Below, in pieces: positions 9,213-16,712 of a DNA stretch of 47,484 nucleotides; the stretch's first letter is position 1; every line of letters starts with the position of its first letter. The notes below the pieces were generated by a model, which ran no database searches, was not told where the DNA came from, and saw nothing but the letters and a program-made list of their open reading frames with translations. Location: positions 1-47,484 of the forward strand of contig CAYYJE010000008.1 in the NCBI GenBank assembly GCA_964472165.1, read 5' to 3'. The position numbers and the translations under genes were made by a program. Source of the DNA: UBA1413 sp964472165 (GTDB lineage Bacteria > Bacteroidota > Bacteroidia > Bacteroidales > Prolixibacteraceae).

Positions 9213-9239
9213 AATTGCTTTTACTTATTTAAAGCAATT
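9213..9239. terminator. Inverted repeat downstream of the thioredoxin-like gene
   Basis: Perfect 9-bp arms AATTGCTTT and AAAGCAATT flank a 9-nt loop. The element lies about 30 nt past the stop of the minus-strand gene ending at 9269 and upstream of the rseC promoter. It could terminate that upstream gene, although there is no clear U-run after the stem. A protein-binding site is the alternative. Confidence 0.4.
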
Positions 9240-9268
9240 CTATGTAAAAACGCCTTGTTGGAAATGAA

Positions 9269-10684
9269 TCAGCCGCCACTGGTCTCACCCAGGTACTGAG
9301 CAAAGTATTTTTTCAGAAAATCAATGGAAAACTTCTTGGCAATGATACTTTTATCCTTGTCGAGCAGGTAGGTCGCCGGTGTGTTGCGGGTGTCGTATAT
9401 GATCTTGAATCTCGACAGGTGATGCTCGTCCCATACATTAATCCAATCGGTAAGATGGTGCTGGGTGATGAAATCCTCCCACTCCTTTTTGTCATTCATG
9501 GTATAGCCGGCAACCACTTCAACACCCTTGTCGCGATACGGGAGGTATACCTCCTTGTACAAACGGGGGATGAATTCCTTGCAATGGGAGCAGTTGGGTT
9601 CAAAAAAGACAAGGATCAGATAGGGATTGTTGTGCTGATACAACCGGAAAGGCTGACCATCAATGGTTTCCATTCTGAGATCAATTGCCGGTTGGCCGAT
9701 AAGGTTGTGCTCCAGGAAAATCAGGTTCTCTTTCACTTTGGCAAGGGTGGTGGAATCAGCCCAGACAGCCTTCCCCGACAGGTAATAATCCCTGGCAATG
9801 TCCACGAAGAGCGCATCCATTCCCATCACTTTGCTGTTCAGTGAACTGTTGAGCAAATAGGAAGTAACAAACCGGAAAGAATTGGGAGTGGATTCGACAT
9901 GCTTAATCAGGGCATAGGCGGCAGGTTTCACTGAATCGTACACCTGCAGCAGGACTTTCTCAAAATACGTATCCAGTTTTGACTTGGCCATGGGGGTGTA
10001 CAACAACCGCTCATCCGTCAGGTCGAAATGATCAAAAAAATGATTTTTCCGGTAGTTGTATTCAAAGGTCCATCTCAGTGAATCGTTAACACTAAATTCT
10101 GCAGGGATATCTTCAGGTTTCAGCTCTTCGTAATAGTTGGCCATCAGAAAGCGGGCCAGAAAAGTTCCGGGATACCGGGCTGATTTTTCCTTCCAGTAGT
10201 GGCTCACTTCCGCAGTAAGTTCCTTGATTTGCTGTTCTATCTTACCCTTGTCTGCTTCACCAGCTTTTGCCAGTGCCGAATCAAGCCGGCTCAACTGACG
10301 CTGCCGTTCACGCAGCCATTTCATGTAGTCCAGAAAAGCTTTGCTTTCCTCAGCACCCGTGATTTCCAATCCATTCAGGCTGAAAGAAGGATTGACAATA
10401 TCCAGAGTTTGATCAGATCCCAGGAGAAAATCAAAATGGTGCTCCTGGTCCAGATAAATCTTGTACAATCCCTGAGGCAATCCGGCGGACTTCTCAAAAA
10501 CCCCGGATCCTTCCGAATCCGTAAGAAGGGTATCATCCACAAAAATATTTCCCCCGTAATAATGGGTAAGAAGCACCTTCTGGTCAGGTGAAGAGGCAAG
10601 TCTGACGCTGATCCTTAATCCTTCGGCGCATACCGGTTCAGCCACAAACCACCACAGAATTATCAATGAAAGAATATTTTTCAT
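9269..10684 (-). CDS. Exported DUF5106-type thioredoxin-like protein
   Basis: The chosen start gives 471 residues beginning MKNILSLIILWWFVAEPVC, a clear signal sequence. A longer reading frame to 10771 would place upstream codons over the likely promoter, so the downstream ATG is preferred. After a DUF4369-like beta-rich N-terminal domain and a helical DUF5106-like middle region, the C-terminus is a TlpA/AhpC-TSA-type thioredoxin fold. Its active site is C365-x2-C368 in EPNCSHCKEF, followed by NTPATYLLDKD (the cis-Pro region). Such envelope disulfide reductases are abundant in Bacteroidota; the substrate is unknown. It is monocistronic and divergent from the glycosyltransferase at 10834. Confidence 0.8.
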   Translation of the reverse strand: MKNILSLIILWWFVAEPVCAEGLRISVRLASSPDQKVLLTHYYGGNIFVDDTLLTDSEGSGVFEKSAGLPQGLYKIYLDQEHHFDFLLGSDQTLDIVNPSFSLNGLEITGAEESKAFLDYMKWLRERQRQLSRLDSALAKAGEADKGKIEQQIKELTAEVSHYWKEKSARYPGTFLARFLMANYYEELKPEDIPAEFSVNDSLRWTFEYNYRKNHFFDHFDLTDERLLYTPMAKSKLDTYFEKVLLQVYDSVKPAAYALIKHVESTPNSFRFVTSYLLNSSLNSKVMGMDALFVDIARDYYLSGKAVWADSTTLAKVKENLIFLEHNLIGQPAIDLRMETIDGQPFRLYQHNNPYLILVFFEPNCSHCKEFIPRLYKEVYLPYRDKGVEVVAGYTMNDKKEWEDFITQHHLTDWINVWDEHHLSRFKIIYDTRNTPATYLLDKDKSIIAKKFSIDFLKKYFAQYLGETSGG

Positions 10685-10717
10685 AGCCGGATTCGTAACA
10701 AGTAATTTCATGAACAG

Positions 10718-10725
10718 CAAAAATA
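10718..10725 (-). promoter_or_regulatory. TATTTTTG -7 box for the thioredoxin-like gene
   Basis: The minus strand reads TATTTTTG, an exact TAnnTTTG. It predicts a transcript start near 10711 and a leader of about 26 nt to the ATG at 10684. No TTTG is seen at the -33 position, so support is partial. Confidence 0.4.
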
Positions 10726-10753
10726 ACACCACAATCCGTATTTTTGTTGCCGC

Positions 10754-10768
10754 CACATCTTTGATGTG
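10754..10768. repeat. Short palindrome CACATC-TTT-GATGTG in a divergent intergenic region
   Basis: Six-bp perfect arms with a 3-bp spacer lie midway between the divergent thioredoxin-like and glycosyltransferase genes, about 30 bp upstream of the -7 box at 10718. This is a possible operator. Chance occurrence of a 6-bp palindrome cannot be excluded. Confidence 0.3.
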
Positions 10769-10833
10769 CAAGATTTGTTCCGAAATTAGGTTAATTTCAA
10801 CTCTTTTTCAAACGTTCAGATTTACGAAAGCTG

Positions 10834-11754
10834 ATGATTTCAGTATGTGTTCCGGTATACAACACCGATGTCAGGCCCCTGGCCCGGCAGCTCTCCGCCA
10901 TGGCGGACGGGGCTCCCTTTCCCGTGGAAATCCTGCTCTTCGATGATTTTTCCACCCTTTCATGGCATGAAGCGAACCGGGAAGTCTCCACTTTTAAGGG
11001 AGTTGTCTACCGGCGAATGGAAAAAAACCTGGGAAGGGCCGCCATCAGAAATTACCTGGCCAGAGCCGCCCGTTTTCCCTGGCTTCTCTTTCTTGATGCC
11101 GACTCACTGCCGGCATCCCTGCAAATGCTTGAGAAATATGCCTCAGCCCTGGAAAGTGGCCTGGTAATCTGCGGGGGAACCCTTTATACTCCCACCCCAC
11201 CGGATGATCCGCGCCTTTTATTGCGCTGGCACTACGGCGGGAAAAGGGAACAGCTGACGGCTGACCAAAGGAGAAAAGCGGGGAAATTCGCCATCACGGC
11301 CAACAACTTTCTGATAAAAAAAGAGGTTTTCCTTCAGCACCCCTTCAGGGAGAGCATCAGCGGATACGGGCACGAAGATACAGTGATGGGATATGACCTC
11401 CTGAAGGCAGGCATACCTGTTATTCATACCGACAATCCGGTCTTTCATACGGGACTGGAACCTTCAACGGAATACCTGGAAAAAACGAAGACTGCCGCCA
11501 GCAATCTATGCTTTATCTCCCGCGAGCTGATCCGGGATGCCGACTTTTTTGAAAGACCGGGACTTCTCAAAACATGTCTACGGTTGAAAAAATACCGTCT
11601 CCGGGGTGTTGCCGCCCGCCTCTTCCGTGGGGGAGAATCCCTGCTGGTAAAAAACCTGATTGGCCCCCGGCCGAGGCTCTTCCTGTTTGATTTGTACCGG
11701 CTGGGGTATCTGTGCCAAATTTCAGAAAAAAAGGGAGAATCAGGTCAAGTTTGA
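10834..11754 (+). CDS. Family 2 glycosyltransferase
   Basis: A 306-residue GT-A fold transferase. The N-terminal motif MISVCVPVYNTDV is the GT2 nucleotide-binding strand. DD at 37-38 and the DXD-type FLDADSLP (D88, D90) coordinate the metal and sugar nucleotide. NLGRAAIRNYLA and GYGHEDTVMGYDLLKAGI (acceptor-side ED motif) follow. No transmembrane segments are obvious, so it is probably cytoplasmic or membrane-peripheral. Donor and acceptor cannot be told from sequence. The stop codon overlaps the first unit of the GAGGTY repeat that follows. Confidence 0.88.
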   Translation: MISVCVPVYNTDVRPLARQLSAMADGAPFPVEILLFDDFSTLSWHEANREVSTFKGVVYRRMEKNLGRAAIRNYLARAARFPWLLFLDADSLPASLQMLEKYASALESGLVICGGTLYTPTPPDDPRLLLRWHYGGKREQLTADQRRKAGKFAITANNFLIKKEVFLQHPFRESISGYGHEDTVMGYDLLKAGIPVIHTDNPVFHTGLEPSTEYLEKTKTAASNLCFISRELIRDADFFERPGLLKTCLRLKKYRLRGVAARLFRGGESLLVKNLIGPRPRLFLFDLYRLGYLCQISEKKGESGQV

Positions 11755-11886
11755 GGTCGATGTTGAGGTCGAGGAACCCATTTGTCGACTTGTTGGTTGA
11801 TTGATTTGCTGATTTATTTAAATATCGATAAATCGTCAAATCATTAAATCGTTAAATGGATTGAGGTTGAGGTCGAGGTTGAGGTG
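11753..11886. repeat. Compound microsatellite: GAGGTY hexamers around AAATC-type octamers
   Basis: Four degenerate hexamers (GAGGTC, GATGTT, GAGGTC, GAGGAA) at 11753-11776 and four more (GAGGTT, GAGGTC, GAGGTT, GAGGTG) at 11863-11886 run in the same direction. They flank an AT-rich core that contains octamers TAAATCGT, CAAATCAT, TAAATCGT and TAAATGGA (11829-11860). The array fills the whole gap between two convergent genes and starts on the stop codon of the glycosyltransferase. No gene or clear terminator is seen inside it. Confidence 0.75.
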
Positions 11887-11888
11887 AC

Positions 11889-12920
11889 TTATTTAACGAG
11901 CTTTATGTTCCCGAATTTGCTGGTCACCTTTACCAGACCACCTGGACCTCCACCGATCTTTCCCGACAGGCTTTGACTGGTGTTTTCCTTCATCCGGTTC
12001 CCCTTGAACTCCCCGGAAGGATAGCTAATATCGCAGAAATCACAACCCGCCTCCACCTGATACGAGGCACCCTCTTCAATCCCCAGACTGATCTGGGCAT
12101 AACTGGATTGAATGATGATCTGTTCAAAATCTGCCGGAATAATTTCCACCTTCACGGTACCATAGGCCGAACTGAGATCCATGCTCTTTGTCAGGATGCC
12201 GATCTTATAATTGGAGAATTTGCTTTCCCCCTTCAGGGTGACCAACTCCCCAAAATTGAAGGTATCGTATTTTGAATCGAGGATCAGACTGTTCAGTTTG
12301 TCAGCGGTGACCGTTGAATATTTCGCATCCAGTCGGATATTTTCACCCGAGCCAAGGAATAATTTGGAATAGGCCAGGACCACACCGGCATTGCCAAGCC
12401 TTTGGATATCCGCTTTGCCGTATTCAACGCTCAGATTGGTCTCCGGACCTTCCAGCTGGTTGGCCGTCAGGTTGCCATAAGCCACATCTATGTCCCCCTT
12501 GCCGGTAAGCTTATCCAGGACCACATTCCCGAACTTATTGCTTACATCCAGATTTTTATCGGAAGGAATATTCACCGTGTAGTTGATGCTGAAGTTGTTT
12601 TTGGACCTGAAATTATTTTCAATTTCCGTTTCAGCCGATGCGGTTCCCCCGCTTTTACCGAAGGTGACGGAGATATCTTCGAGCATCTCTTTTACCCGGC
12701 TGCTGGATCCTTCCACGGTGACAACCACATCGACAGTCACCATCGACCCTCCGCCGTGGTTAATCCTGACTTCCCCGAATTTGTTGTTAATCCGGAGTGT
12801 TTCCACTTCCTGCGCCGGCCAGCTCTTGTTGAATTTCCGGGTGCTTTCCTCTCCAAAACCGGTCATTGCGGCACACATAACCGCCAGGAAAATGACCAAA
12901 ACTTTAAATTTCCGTTCCAT
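11889..12920 (-). CDS. Exported DUF4097-type beta-solenoid protein
   Basis: A 343-residue protein with a signal peptide (MERKFKVLVIFLAVMCAAMTG), followed by imperfect repeats of about 20 residues around the pattern N-K-[FY]-G-x-[VI]. Examples are INNKFGEVRIN, VSNKFGNVVLD, VEYGKADIQ and TSKFGNIKLVK. This matches the DUF4097 putative adhesin family, predicted to form an envelope beta-solenoid. Its start overlaps the end of the putative anti-sigma gene by 17 bp. In Bacteroidota such proteins often sit in ECF sigma operons and may be the output or a sensor partner. The function is unproven. Confidence 0.75.
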   Translation of the reverse strand: MERKFKVLVIFLAVMCAAMTGFGEESTRKFNKSWPAQEVETLRINNKFGEVRINHGGGSMVTVDVVVTVEGSSSRVKEMLEDISVTFGKSGGTASAETEIENNFRSKNNFSINYTVNIPSDKNLDVSNKFGNVVLDKLTGKGDIDVAYGNLTANQLEGPETNLSVEYGKADIQRLGNAGVVLAYSKLFLGSGENIRLDAKYSTVTADKLNSLILDSKYDTFNFGELVTLKGESKFSNYKIGILTKSMDLSSAYGTVKVEIIPADFEQIIIQSSYAQISLGIEEGASYQVEAGCDFCDISYPSGEFKGNRMKENTSQSLSGKIGGGPGGLVKVTSKFGNIKLVK

Positions 12921-13464
12921 GACTTTTTGTATTTTGTTGTTTTACTTCCTGTAATTTGTCCAGAATCATCTGGATGACACCCAGTTTGGCCTGGTAATAC
13001 CCGACCATCGCGTTGATCACCCGCTCATCACGGGGATTGGCTTCCAGTTCTTTCTGAAGCGCTGCATACCGCGATTCAAACGCAGCAAATTCCTGCTGCA
13101 TGATCTCATTCTCCTGTACGGAAATCACCCCTGTGCGTGCCATGGCATCCAGGCTGCTGATGCCTTCCCTGATGGCACTGGTGTAGTAAAATTCCACTTC
13201 CGCATATTCAGGTGAGACGGTCGAGAGGGTCATGGCCGAAGGGATCTCCGGCGCCATCCATATCCGCGCCTGGTTGACGGCCAGGAACAGGAAAACCGCG
13301 GCCGCAGCCACTTTCCCGACACTCCGCCACGAAAAGGAGATCCCCTTTTTTTGCCGGTCCAGTTTTTCCCTGAACCGATCAAAATGACCTTCCTCCGGCT
13401 CCAGATTGTTCAGCACCGTCAGGTTTCCGGTAATCAACTCTTCGATGTAATCTTTCTTTTCCAT
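12904..13464 (-). CDS. Putative anti-sigma factor, single-pass membrane protein
   Basis: A 186-residue protein with a short acidic cytoplasmic N-terminus (MEKKDYIEELITGNL), one transmembrane segment (about 48-66, VGKVAAAAVFLFLAVNQ) and a helical extracytoplasmic region of about 120 residues. No zinc anti-sigma motif (HxxxCxxC) is present. The assignment rests on position: it starts 1 bp after the ECF sigma gene and overlaps the DUF4097 gene by 17 bp, the layout of sigma/anti-sigma pairs. The sequence alone would only support a hypothetical membrane protein. Confidence 0.6.
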   Translation of the reverse strand: MEKKDYIEELITGNLTVLNNLEPEEGHFDRFREKLDRQKKGISFSWRSVGKVAAAAVFLFLAVNQARIWMAPEIPSAMTLSTVSPEYAEVEFYYTSAIREGISSLDAMARTGVISVQENEIMQQEFAAFESRYAALQKELEANPRDERVINAMVGYYQAKLGVIQMILDKLQEVKQQNTKSHGTEI

Positions 13465-13465
13465 A

Positions 13466-14083
13466 TTAGTTGTAGATGTACAATTCCTGATGTTTCAAAA
13501 TTTCTTTCAGCTTGTTTTTGGCCCTCATGTACTGGGTACGCGATGCCGAGTTACTGATATGCAAGATGTTGCTGATCTCGTCATGATTGTAGCCTTCGAT
13601 AAGGTGAAGGCTCAGCACCACCCGGTATCCGTCGGGGAGTGACCGTATCGCATGATGGATCCGGTTGATATCCACTTCCCCCGGAAAGCCACCCCCGTCA
13701 TCCAGACCTGCATTCCGCTCGGTGACTTCTTCAAATTTCACTTTCCGTTTTTTCAGGTAATCCAAAGAACGGTTGATCACGATTTTTCGCAACCAGGCGC
13801 CAAAACTCACCTTCCCCTGATAAGTATCCAATTTCCGGAAGGCACTCAGGAACGACTCCTGCATGACATCTTCCGCATCGGCGCTGTGGCCGGTAATCCG
13901 GAGGCTCACACTGTACATGCTTTTGTAGTACATCCGGTAGATCTCCTCCTGCGCCTTTCGGTCACCCGAGCGGCACCGGTCAATCAGCGCCTGGTGAATG
14001 TTCTGGTAATCCGGTTCCAATTCTGTTTCTTTTTCTGGATCAATGACGACAACACGTTGCGGAATGTTGCATGGGGTCACCAT
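13466..14083 (-). CDS. ECF-type RNA polymerase sigma factor
   Basis: A 205-residue sigma-70 group 4 factor. Region 2 is visible as CRSGDRKAQEEIYRMYY through HSADAEDVMQESFLSAFRKL, where the DAEDVMQE core contacts polymerase. A linker leads to region 4, with SLPDGYRVVLSLHLIEGYNHDEISNIL and a helix-turn-helix ending SNSASRTQYMRAKNKLKEIL. This architecture recognises alternative promoters and is normally held by an anti-sigma factor, probably the next gene. It lies 31 bp after the S24 repressor gene, so read-through from that gene is possible. Confidence 0.92.
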   Translation of the reverse strand: MVTPCNIPQRVVVIDPEKETELEPDYQNIHQALIDRCRSGDRKAQEEIYRMYYKSMYSVSLRITGHSADAEDVMQESFLSAFRKLDTYQGKVSFGAWLRKIVINRSLDYLKKRKVKFEEVTERNAGLDDGGGFPGEVDINRIHHAIRSLPDGYRVVLSLHLIEGYNHDEISNILHISNSASRTQYMRAKNKLKEILKHQELYIYN

Positions 14084-14114
14084 TTTCTTAAAAAAAATCG
14101 CAACTCCATGGTTA

Positions 14115-14924
14115 TCAAGCCGGCAACACCCTGCCCTTGATCTCCTTCAGGTCGGACTGAATGGTTGACAGGGCTCTTCCGATCATCTCGTTGGAGAGAT
14201 TTCCGGAAGGGATCTCAGCGCTGGTGTAATTAACGAAGCGCCAGATTTCCCGTACCTCTGAAACGTGGACCGTGTAGGGATCATACGCCGGATTGAGGGA
14301 AATCAGGCGCAGCAAGCCTTCTTCCCGGAGATGGTTTTCCACGATTTTGAAGACGATGCCTTCGTCGAGGGTCAGCACGATGCAGGCTTCCCCGTCGGGC
14401 AGAGAAAGCCAGTCCTGGACGTACTCCCCGGTGATCCAGGCACCTTCCGGGATGGGGAGCATGGAGTCACCGCTGATCTGAAAGGTGCGGTATTTGCGGT
14501 CGGCCGGAAGGAAAGGCAGCTGATAGCGTGGCAGTTCACTGATGTACTCGGGATCGAAAAATCCGCGGGTATACCCGGCTTTGGCCTTTTCGGGTACCAG
14601 TTCGATGTTGTCCCGGTTTTCGCGGTCGACCGTGGTGGCCAGTACCCTCAGCTTTCCCCCCTTCAGAAATACATCTTCCCCGTGTTCGAGCATGTATAAC
14701 TGATGGCCGGTAAGGGTCGCCAGGTCAACCTTCACCAGGGTGTCCACCGAAATACCATAGTAATTAGAAAACTGGACCAGCGCCGGAATAGCGGGCATGG
14801 CCACTTCATTCTCGTAACCACTCAGGGTGGAACGCTTCATTCCCAGCGTTTCAGCAACCTCATCCTGCGTACGGTTCTTCCGCTTCCGTAAAAATTTAAT
14901 GTTCTGAGCAAACAACATATTCAA
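14115..14924 (-). CDS. XRE-family repressor with self-cleaving S24 (LexA/UmuD-like) domain
   Basis: A 269-residue regulator. An XRE helix-turn-helix occupies about 6-63 (NRTQDEVAETLGMKRSTLSG). The C-terminal S24 domain keeps the self-cleavage machinery: an Ala116-Gly117 scissile site, catalytic Ser154 in SGDSM and Lys193 in IVFKIV. The spacings of 38 and 39 residues are close to those of LexA and UmuD, so RecA-stimulated autocleavage after DNA damage is likely. It is divergent from dinB, with two repeat elements between them, and probably represses both. This could be the local LexA substitute. The start could also be the ATG two codons later (14918). Confidence 0.88.
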   Translation of the reverse strand: MNMLFAQNIKFLRKRKNRTQDEVAETLGMKRSTLSGYENEVAMPAIPALVQFSNYYGISVDTLVKVDLATLTGHQLYMLEHGEDVFLKGGKLRVLATTVDRENRDNIELVPEKAKAGYTRGFFDPEYISELPRYQLPFLPADRKYRTFQISGDSMLPIPEGAWITGEYVQDWLSLPDGEACIVLTLDEGIVFKIVENHLREEGLLRLISLNPAYDPYTVHVSEVREIWRFVNYTSAEIPSGNLSNEMIGRALSTIQSDLKEIKGRVLPA

Positions 14925-14928
14925 AAAA

Positions 14929-14965
14929 TGATTAAATTAATGTCGGATATATTGATTATATAATG
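14929..14965. promoter_or_regulatory. Two-copy candidate operator between the S24 repressor and dinB
   Basis: TGATTAAATTAATG (14929-14942) and TGATTATATAATG (14953-14965) are near-identical copies whose starts are 24 bp apart. The second is embedded in the inverted repeat TTGAT-9-ATCAA (14952-14970). The first copy lies only 4 bp upstream of the repressor's start codon. Binding could therefore block the repressor's own expression and that of dinB. Confidence 0.5.
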
Positions 14966-15025
14966 ATCAAATTTAAAACATTTTTAAACACGAAGAGCCA
15001 TAGTCAGAAAGAAAAATTTTTAGAA

Positions 15026-16165
15026 ATGGAACGGAGCATCGCCCATATAGACATGGACACCTTTTTTGTGTCGGTAGAGCGGCTGGTAAACCCGAAGTTA
15101 ACAGGCAAGCCGGTGATTGTCGGGGGTACTTCCGACCGGGGTGTCGTGGCCGGCTGCAGTTACGAAGCCCGTTCTTTCGGGGTCCATTCGGGGATGCCCA
15201 TCAAGATGGCCCGGCAGCTGTGCGGCGAAGCGGCCTTCATCCGGGGTGACATGGAACAATACACCCGGTATTCCGACATGGTCACCGATATTGTGGCCGA
15301 GGCGGCACCTGTCTACGAAAAAGCCTCCATTGACGAGCATTACATCGACATCACAGGGATCGACCACTTTTTCGGATGCCTGAAATGGAGCACGGAACTG
15401 CGCCAGCGCATCATCAGGGAAACGGGGCTTCCTGTTTCCCTGGGACTGTCGGTGAACAAAACCGTTTCCAAAATAGCCACCGGGGAGGCCAAACCCAATG
15501 GCCTGCGGAACGTGCCCACCCCCATCGTACAACCCTTTCTGAATCCTCTCTCCATCCGGAAGATCCCCATGCTGGGCCCTCAGACTTTCAGGCTGCTCCG
15601 CTCCATGGGGATCGTCACCATCGGAACACTGAGTACCATCCCCCCTGAAATGATGGAACGGGTCCTGGGACAAAACGGAATCTCCCTCTGGAAAAAAGCC
15701 AACGGCATCGACCCTGCACCCGTCCAGTCGTGGAGCGAACAAAAATCCATGAGCGCAGAACGGACCTTCGAACAGGACACCACCGATGTGCAGCACCTTG
15801 AACGGATCATCATGCGGATGAGCGAAGAACTGGCCTTTGAACTGCGGAATAAACAGAAAATGACATCCTGCGTCACCGTGAAGATCCGGTATTCCAATTT
15901 CGATACCCATACCCTCCAAAAAAGGATCCCCTACACTTCGTTTGACCACGTACTGAAGGGGATGGTCAAGATCCTCTTCGATCAGTTGTACAACCGCCGC
16001 ATGCTGATCCGGCTGGTCGGAGTAAGGTTAAGCAACCTCATTTCCGGTACGTACCAGATGGATCTTTTTGAAGATGCGCCTGAAATGATCCGCCTTTACC
16101 AAAGCCTCGACACGATCAGAAACCGTTTCGGGAAACATTCCATCCATACCGCTTCGGCCATCTGA
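15026..16165 (+). CDS. dinB: DNA polymerase IV (Y-family translesion polymerase)
   Basis: The start at 15026 gives 379 residues beginning MERSIAHIDMDTFF. An ATG at 14963 is in frame but lies inside the candidate operator and adds a non-conserved leader. Catalytic acidic residues are Asp9 in HIDMD and Asp103-Glu104 in SIDEHYID. Phe13/Phe14 cover the steric-gate position. Palm, thumb (KIATGEAKPNG, helix-hairpin-helix ITGIDHFFG/IRKIPMLGP) and little-finger regions are intact. A sliding-clamp binding motif QMDLF lies near 344-348. The enzyme performs error-prone bypass synthesis. The divergent self-cleaving repressor suggests SOS-type induction. Confidence 0.93.
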   Translation: MERSIAHIDMDTFFVSVERLVNPKLTGKPVIVGGTSDRGVVAGCSYEARSFGVHSGMPIKMARQLCGEAAFIRGDMEQYTRYSDMVTDIVAEAAPVYEKASIDEHYIDITGIDHFFGCLKWSTELRQRIIRETGLPVSLGLSVNKTVSKIATGEAKPNGLRNVPTPIVQPFLNPLSIRKIPMLGPQTFRLLRSMGIVTIGTLSTIPPEMMERVLGQNGISLWKKANGIDPAPVQSWSEQKSMSAERTFEQDTTDVQHLERIIMRMSEELAFELRNKQKMTSCVTVKIRYSNFDTHTLQKRIPYTSFDHVLKGMVKILFDQLYNRRMLIRLVGVRLSNLISGTYQMDLFEDAPEMIRLYQSLDTIRNRFGKHSIHTASAI

Positions 16166-16192
16166 CCCCGGTTGTTTCCGGGAAAACCCCGA

Positions 16193-16651
16193 TCAATACT
16201 TCATGTGGCGATCCATGTCGCGTTGGCTATCCTTTTCCCGGATACTTTCACGCTTGTCATAAATCTTTTTCCCGCGGCACAGGGCCACTTCAAGCTTGGC
16301 AAGCCCTTTTTCGTTCAAAAAAAGTTTCAGGGGTATCAGGGCCAATCCCGATTCCTTGATTTTTTTCTGCCATTTCTGAAGTTCCTTTTTCTGCATCAGC
16401 AGTTTCCGGTCCCGCTTCTCCAGATGGTTGTTGCAGGTTCCCAATTCATATTCAGAGATATGCAAATTTTTAACATAAAGCTCGTTGTTGAGAAACTGGC
16501 ACCACGAATCTGTCAGATTTGCCTTCCCCTTACGGATGGATTTAATTTCAGTACCCACCAGTTGAATACCGGCAACCAGGCTTTCGATAATTTCGTACTC
16601 GAAATACGCCTTTTTATTTTTGATCAGAATATTTGATTTTACCTCTGACAT
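16193..16651 (-). CDS. smpB: SsrA-binding protein SmpB
   Basis: A 152-residue trans-translation factor that carries tmRNA into stalled ribosomes. The chosen start MSEVKSNILIKNKKA follows two in-frame upstream codons that are less conserved. Family motifs are YEIIESLVAGIQLVGTEIKS, KANLTDSWCQFLNNELYV, NHLEKRDRKLLMQKKE and GLAKLEVALCRGKKIYDKRE. The C-terminal tail RESIREKDSQRDMDRHMKY is the basic helix that probes the mRNA channel. The ssrA RNA gene is not recognised in the window. It is convergent with dinB, 27 bp apart. Confidence 0.95.
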   Translation of the reverse strand: MSEVKSNILIKNKKAYFEYEIIESLVAGIQLVGTEIKSIRKGKANLTDSWCQFLNNELYVKNLHISEYELGTCNNHLEKRDRKLLMQKKELQKWQKKIKESGLALIPLKLFLNEKGLAKLEVALCRGKKIYDKRESIREKDSQRDMDRHMKY

Positions 16652-16704
16652 GACATGCAATCTGAATAATTAAACAGGCGGTTTTTTCTGATTCCGCCGG
16701 CCGA

Positions 16705-16712
16705 CAAAGTTA
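16705..16712 (-). promoter_or_regulatory. TAACTTTG -7 box for smpB, overlapping the upstream stop codon
   Basis: An exact TAnnTTTG lies on the minus strand, and its first bases coincide with the TAA stop of the glycosidase gene. It predicts a start near 16698 and a leader of about 47 nt, inside which GGCGG and CCGCC can pair (16678-16699). No clear -33 TTTG is seen. Confidence 0.45.

Noticed and set aside
11753..11886. A CRISPR array
   Set aside because: Units are only 6-8 bp, degenerate and without spacers; no cas genes are nearby.
12402..12977. A 191-residue plus-strand open frame
   Set aside because: It is antisense to the DUF4097 gene and spans its overlap with the anti-sigma candidate; there is no coding signal of its own.
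14963..15025. An upstream in-frame ATG for dinB
   Set aside because: It lies inside the second operator-like repeat and adds 21 non-conserved residues; the Pol IV family begins at MERSIAHIDMD.
15098..15949. A 283-residue minus-strand open frame
   Set aside because: It is fully antisense to dinB, and its His/Gly/Asp-rich sequence matches no family.
16166..16192. A terminator between dinB and smpB
   Set aside because: CCCGG and CCGGG can pair around a 6-nt loop, but no T-run follows on either strand.
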